From UBA11865 sp963749825 (GTDB lineage: Bacteria; Chloroflexota; Anaerolineae; Promineifilales; Promineifilaceae): a stretch of DNA of 64,000 bases. The stretch's first letter is position 1; each line of letters opens with the position of its first letter. Below, one piece after another: positions 60,607-64,000 of this stretch. The position numbers and the translations under genes were made by a program. The DNA lies in NCBI GenBank assembly GCA_963749825.1, contig CAVVOI010000013.1, positions 256,038 through 320,037 of the forward strand, in the 5' to 3' direction. The notes beneath the pieces were generated by a model. It worked only from the letters and a program-made list of their open reading frames with translations. It made no database searches and was not told the DNA's origin.

Positions 60607-60645
60607 GTACTCCACCTATCTACAAAGATGTGCTACTTGGCAATG

Positions 60646-60713
60646 AAAAACAATGAGTCAGAGGGGGCTTTCCTTTGGTTTTTCGTCAGTTAGCGACTTG
60701 CTCTGACTCATTG
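60646..60713 (-). terminator. Terminator downstream of carbamate kinase
   Basis: Perfect 13-bp stem CAATGAGTCAGAG (60651-60663) / CTCTGACTCATTG (60701-60713) with a 37-nt loop. On the minus strand it is followed by five U. It separates the carbamate kinase transcript from the threonine-synthase-like gene, at least in part, and could also act as a processing site. Confidence 0.75.
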
Positions 60714-60717
60714 CTTT

Positions 60718-61668
60718 TTATAGAGAAAAGTGTGTTCCCGTTTCACCTTTTAGAGCCCGGGCGATATTAGGCGGGTCGGTTATGATCGCCCTCTTGCCGC
60801 CTTGCTCTAGAAAGTCGATCATCGCCTCGATCTTAGGCTTCATGCTACCTGCTGCGAAGTGCCCTTCAGCCATATATTGTTTGGCCTCGGCCAAGTTCAT
60901 GTGATCCAACCATTGTTGGTTTGGTTTGCCGAAATTAATGGCAACTTTTTCCACAGCCGTCGAGATCAACAGCATGTCCGCATCAACGTGATTGGCTAAT
61001 AGCGCACTGGCCCGATCTTTGTCGATGACCGATGGCGGAGCAGCCCTCAATTCACCTTTCTCGTTGCGAATGACGGGGATACCACCGCCGCCGACGGCGA
61101 TCACGATCCAGCCTAGTTTGTTCATAGCTACAATTGCTTTCTCTTCGACGATTTCCAACGGTTTCGGGCTGGCAATCACCCGCCTGTAGCCCCGGCCGGA
61201 ATCTTCGATAACGCGCCAGCCCTGTTTTTCAAAAGCAGCAGCACGTTCTTGTGTCAGGAAAGCGCCGATTGGTTTTGTCGGATTCTGGAAGCCAGGATCA
61301 TCCTTATCTACCAGTACCTGAGTGACGATTGTGACCGCTTTGCCATCAATGCCACGATTCAACAATTCGTTGTCGATTGTCAGTTGGATCATGTAGCCGA
61401 TGGAGCCTTGGGTGTCACTGGAGATGATGTCCAGGCCTATCGTATGGACCTCGGCCTCGGCCAATTCCGAGCGGCGGAGGATAAAACCAACCTGTGGTCC
61501 ATTGCCATGGGAAACAATGATGTTCCAGCCGTTTTCGACCAAATCGATGAGATGTTTAACCGTTTCGTGCACTGCCCTCCACTGATAATCAAGTTCGGGA
61601 TGGTTTTTATCGGGAATGAGAGAGTTGCCACCAATGGCGACAACTGCAGTCGGTCGTTCATTCGACAT
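60718..61668 (-). CDS. arcC: Carbamate kinase
   Basis: 316 residues, amino-acid kinase fold. VVAIGGNSLIP at the start, HGNGPQVGFILRRSELAE (carbamoyl-phosphate and ADP site), and IAVGGGGIPVI are diagnostic. It transfers phosphate from carbamoyl phosphate to ADP, making ATP, ammonia and CO2, which is the energy-yielding end of arginine, citrulline or ureide breakdown. It starts 16 bp after the upstream carbamoyltransferase stop, so they share a transcript. Confidence 0.95.
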   Translation of the reverse strand: MSNERPTAVVAIGGNSLIPDKNHPELDYQWRAVHETVKHLIDLVENGWNIIVSHGNGPQVGFILRRSELAEAEVHTIGLDIISSDTQGSIGYMIQLTIDNELLNRGIDGKAVTIVTQVLVDKDDPGFQNPTKPIGAFLTQERAAAFEKQGWRVIEDSGRGYRRVIASPKPLEIVEEKAIVAMNKLGWIVIAVGGGGIPVIRNEKGELRAAPPSVIDKDRASALLANHVDADMLLISTAVEKVAINFGKPNQQWLDHMNLAEAKQYMAEGHFAAGSMKPKIEAMIDFLEQGGKRAIITDPPNIARALKGETGTHFSL

Positions 61669-61684
61669 GAAAATCTCCTTATGC

Positions 61685-62665
61685 CTAGGTCATGGTCAGA
61701 GCCATGACTGCCTTTTGAGCGTGTAAGCGATTCTCGGCTTCATCGAAAACAACCGAGTGTGGGCCGTCGATCACTGAATCGGTAACCTCGATCTGCCGAT
61801 CGGCCGGCAGCGGGTGCATGTAGATGACATCATCTTTACCCAAAGCCATCTTGGCATCGTCGGCGATCCAATCCTGGTATTTATCCTGGATCATCTTGCC
61901 TTCTTCGGGATCTTGGGTTGTAAGTAGAGGACCCCATGATTTGGCGTAAATGACGTCGGCGTCGCGACAAGCATCTTCCATGTCGTGAACGACGTCAAAG
62001 CCGGTCTTGTATTTTCGCGCCTGTTCTCTGGCCTGATCCATAATATCGGGCATCAGTTGGAACTCTGGCGGGTGGGCTAAAATGACGTCTAAGCCAAATC
62101 GCGGCATCTGCAAGATAAGAGATTGGGGCACCGAGATCGGTTTCAGGTAAGAAGAAGCATAGGCCCAGGAGACGACCATCTTTTTCCCTCGCAAATCCCG
62201 GCCTTTCTTTTCCATAATGGTCATGAGATCGGCCAGACATTGGTGGGGATGGTAAATCTCACATTGCATGTTGAGTACGGGCACGCGCGAAGCTTCAGCG
62301 ACCAAGTTCAGATAACGGTTGCCGATGCCCCAATCGACATGGCGGATGGCGATGCCGTCGAAGTAGCGGCCGAATATCTCGCCCATCTCTCGTTCAGTAT
62401 CGCCGTGCGAAATTTGTGTGGTGCGGCTTTCGATAAAGGCCGCATGCCCACCTAGTTGGGCCATGCCAGCCTCGAAAGAGCCCCGGGTCCGGGTGCTGGA
62501 GAAGAAAAAGAGCATTGCCAGAACCTTGTCCCGCAGGTAGGCATGGGGCTCGTTTAACGCGCGCTTGCGTTTCAGATCCCAAGCCGTGTCCAGAATCGTC
62601 TCTACTTCCTCTTTCGAAAAGTCCAAATCGCCAATAAGGTCTCGACCGTGTAAGTATGTTTGCAT
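61685..62665 (-). CDS. Carbamoyltransferase, YgeW/ornithine-carbamoyltransferase-like
   Basis: 326 residues from ATG 62665; an upstream in-frame start at 62779 would overlap the preceding gene by 73 bp. The carbamoyl phosphate loop is FFSSTRTRGSFEAGM, the second motif is HPHQCLADLMT. The end region has MHPLPADRQIEV. The spacing (HVDWGIGNRYLNLVAEASRV and SWAYASSYLKP) is closer to knotted YgeW/N-acetylornithine-type enzymes than to plain ArgF. With the adjacent carbamate kinase it probably works in the phosphorolytic direction, releasing carbamoyl phosphate from a carbamoylated amine or ureide. The actual substrate is unknown. Confidence 0.85.
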   Translation of the reverse strand: MQTYLHGRDLIGDLDFSKEEVETILDTAWDLKRKRALNEPHAYLRDKVLAMLFFFSSTRTRGSFEAGMAQLGGHAAFIESRTTQISHGDTEREMGEIFGRYFDGIAIRHVDWGIGNRYLNLVAEASRVPVLNMQCEIYHPHQCLADLMTIMEKKGRDLRGKKMVVSWAYASSYLKPISVPQSLILQMPRFGLDVILAHPPEFQLMPDIMDQAREQARKYKTGFDVVHDMEDACRDADVIYAKSWGPLLTTQDPEEGKMIQDKYQDWIADDAKMALGKDDVIYMHPLPADRQIEVTDSVIDGPHSVVFDEAENRLHAQKAVMALTMT

Positions 62666-62706
62666 CGTTTTTTCTCTCTTTAGTAGTCGAAGGCTATCAG
62701 GCCCGT

Positions 62707-63660
62707 CTACTCCATGACCCCCATTACGAGGGCTAACAGCGCCATTCTCATAACGACACCATTGAAGGCTTCTTCCCAATAACGAGACCAGCGGGTGATG
62801 TCAACATCCGTCGGTATTTCATCCATACGGGGCAGCGAATGCAAGAGAATCGCATCGGACTTGGCCTTGCTCTCTAAGAGTTCACGCGTGATCTTGTAAT
62901 TAGACGGAGTCAAGTCAACCTCGCCAGTGCGTTCATCACGAGACTTGGTGTAATCAGGCTGAACGACGGGTTCTACCAGGATGATATCAGCCTCGGCAAT
63001 CGCCTCTTCTACATGATCGACCTCTTTGAAGTCCAGGCTGTACTGCTTTAATTCGGCCTTAAATTCGTCAGTGAGAGACAGTTCCGGTGGTGACACGAAA
63101 GTGATCGGACAATCGAACTGGGTTAATCCATAGGCCAGGGAATGCATGGTGCGCATCCGCATATCGCCTACAGCCAGCCATTTCAGACCGTCAATCCGTC
63201 CTTTGTCCTTCCAGACTGTATATAGGTCTGTGAGGATCTGGGTGGGGTGTTCGCCCCAGCCATCGCCGCCGTTGATAATCGGTACGGAGGCCCATTTGGC
63301 TGCTTCATGAGGCGCGCCTTGTTGGAAGTGACGCATGACGATGACGTCACCATAATACTCCAACATTTTAACGGTATCTTTAATCGATTCCTGGTAAAAA
63401 TCACCCGCTCGTGTATTTTTGGCATCGGAAAATCCGGTAACCTGACCGCCGAGGCGGATCATACCGGCTTCGTGAGCCAACCGAGTTCGCGTGGATGGTT
63501 GGTAGAAGGCTGTGACCAGTGTCTTCTCTCGCAACAAGTCTGAATTTCGACGGTTTCGGGCGATAGGCTCGAGTTTTTCGGCTATCTCGAAAACACGAAA
63601 GAATTCATGACGCTCAAAATCTTTCAGAGACAAAATGTCTCGACCAGCAAAACTTCTCAT
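62707..63660 (-). CDS. Carbamoyltransferase, aspartate-carbamoyltransferase-like
   Basis: 317 residues. AFYQPSTRTRLAHEAGMIRL and GWGEHPTQILTDLYT are the carbamoyl-phosphate-binding motifs; LLHSLPRMDEI in the C-terminal domain is characteristic of PyrB rather than ArgF (HSLPR where OTC has HCLP). No pyrI or other pyrimidine gene is near; the neighbours are a second carbamoyltransferase, carbamate kinase and a GntR-type regulator, so a catabolic role or an unusual acceptor is as likely as pyrimidine synthesis. Confidence 0.85.
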   Translation of the reverse strand: MRSFAGRDILSLKDFERHEFFRVFEIAEKLEPIARNRRNSDLLREKTLVTAFYQPSTRTRLAHEAGMIRLGGQVTGFSDAKNTRAGDFYQESIKDTVKMLEYYGDVIVMRHFQQGAPHEAAKWASVPIINGGDGWGEHPTQILTDLYTVWKDKGRIDGLKWLAVGDMRMRTMHSLAYGLTQFDCPITFVSPPELSLTDEFKAELKQYSLDFKEVDHVEEAIAEADIILVEPVVQPDYTKSRDERTGEVDLTPSNYKITRELLESKAKSDAILLHSLPRMDEIPTDVDITRWSRYWEEAFNGVVMRMALLALVMGVME

Positions 63661-63711
63661 TGTAAATCTCCTTGTAGGTGTTAGAAAATAATGGATGTTA
63701 TTCTTGTTGAC

Positions 63712-64000
63712 TTAAACTTTTCGCCGGATCAGGCCTAAACGTAATAGGTCGTCGCGAATATAAGAATAGGCTTTCAAGATGGGTCGATTTTCCTCGTTAT
63801 ATCCAACCTCCTCTAGTGACAATACAGCCGATTCTGGCGGCACTTTTAATATTTCGGCTAACGATTCAGTTGCGATGATGGGCACGATTTCAGTCAAGTA
63901 GTAACTAAGGTGTTCGCCGGCATACTCCGATAAGAAATCGAAGACAGGCATTCCAAAATCTGCGTTCTTAAAAGGTAATTCGATGAGCGCTTCTGGAATG
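63712..64000 (-). CDS. GntR-family regulator, C-terminal UTRA domain (5' part outside window)
   Basis: The frame is open to the window edge; the visible 95 codons include ESLAEILKVPPESAVLSLEE and the ending GYNEENRPILKAYSYIRDDL, the usual last strands of a UTRA ligand-binding domain. The N-terminal winged helix-turn-helix must lie beyond 64000. UTRA regulators bind a small metabolite and usually repress the adjacent catabolic operon; here that would be the carbamoyltransferase-carbamate kinase cluster starting 51 bp downstream. Confidence 0.75.
   Translation of the reverse strand, partial: IPEALIELPFKNADFGMPVFDFLSEYAGEHLSYYLTEIVPIIATESLAEILKVPPESAVLSLEEVGYNEENRPILKAYSYIRDDLLRLGLIRRKV

Noticed and set aside
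1..64000. CRISPR arrays, IS elements, rRNA
   Set aside because: No regularly spaced direct repeats, transposase genes or rRNA-like stretches were seen.

Overview
The window reads as a piece of a mesophilic Chloroflexota chromosome, most likely Anaerolineae-like. This is an inference from gene content: a giant secreted DUF11-repeat protein ending in a YLPIIIK tail of the kind seen on Chloroflexi exported proteins, a large NB-ARC/TPR regulator with a LuxR-type helix-turn-helix, an FHA protein with a membrane anchor, many small membrane proteins, and no outer-membrane genes. There is no phage, IS element, integrase or CRISPR array. Most genes are housekeeping or metabolic, on both strands in short operons.

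Layout. 1-4.4 kb (minus): CPA1 Na+/H+ antiporter (cut by the window edge), UbiD-family decarboxylase, ftsZ with a strong terminator, and a small helix-turn-helix gene whose promoter carries a palindrome. 4.6-8.3 kb: anaerobic sulfatase-maturase-like radical SAM enzyme, SHOCT membrane protein, a HAD phosphatase and two gene remnants. 8.3-16 kb: typA/bipA behind its own leader terminator, a methyltransferase, a PatB/MalY-type lyase, and a nucleoside-salvage operon in which a proline iminopeptidase and deoD are disrupted. 16-26 kb: secreted protein, LuxR/NB-ARC regulator, VOC protein, AmmeMemoRadiSam protein B, M1 metallopeptidase, FHA protein, HAD, inositol monophosphatase. 26.7-32.7 kb: ABC-F ATPase with a leader terminator, an NTT-like transporter with HEAT repeats coupled to a cNMP-binding protein, a relic of a second ABC-F 3' end, and a decayed methyltransferase. 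32.9-35 kb: an LSDAT(SLOG)-SLATT membrane protein of the type predicted to act in nucleotide-centred conflict systems. 35.4-42.6 kb: frameshifted secreted metallopeptidase, tRNA-Gln(UUG), GlmU-like uridylyltransferase, cytidine deaminase, frameshifted unknown gene, panB, recO. 42.6-53.2 kb: the 1750-residue DUF11 protein, a methyltransferase, recD2, and an ECF sigma / anti-sigma / membrane protein operon. 53.2-57.5 kb: a cysteine biosynthesis operon. 57.8-64 kb: two fold-type II PLP enzymes, carbamate kinase, two carbamoyltransferases and a GntR/UTRA regulator cut by the window end.

The most notable system is the cysteine operon at 53.27-57.53 kb. A sigma70 promoter drives a 226-nt leader encoding a 12-residue peptide with two Cys codons, followed by a hairpin-plus-U-run and alternative pairings that fit classical ribosome-stalling attenuation. 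Downstream lie a cysteine synthase, a JAMM peptidase, a GG-ending sulfur carrier, a DUF4395 membrane protein, a membrane thioredoxin and a MoeZ-type E1-rhodanese. These are the parts of the CysO-dependent cysteine pathway known from mycobacteria, here apparently under leader-peptide control. Second are the LSDAT-SLATT protein and the carbamoyltransferase/carbamate kinase cluster, which recalls the E. coli yge/yqe ureide genes.

Several genes carry frameshifts or stops, while long genes such as the 5.25-kb DUF11 ORF are intact. Some of the lesions are therefore probably real decay, although single-base assembly errors cannot be excluded from the sequence alone.
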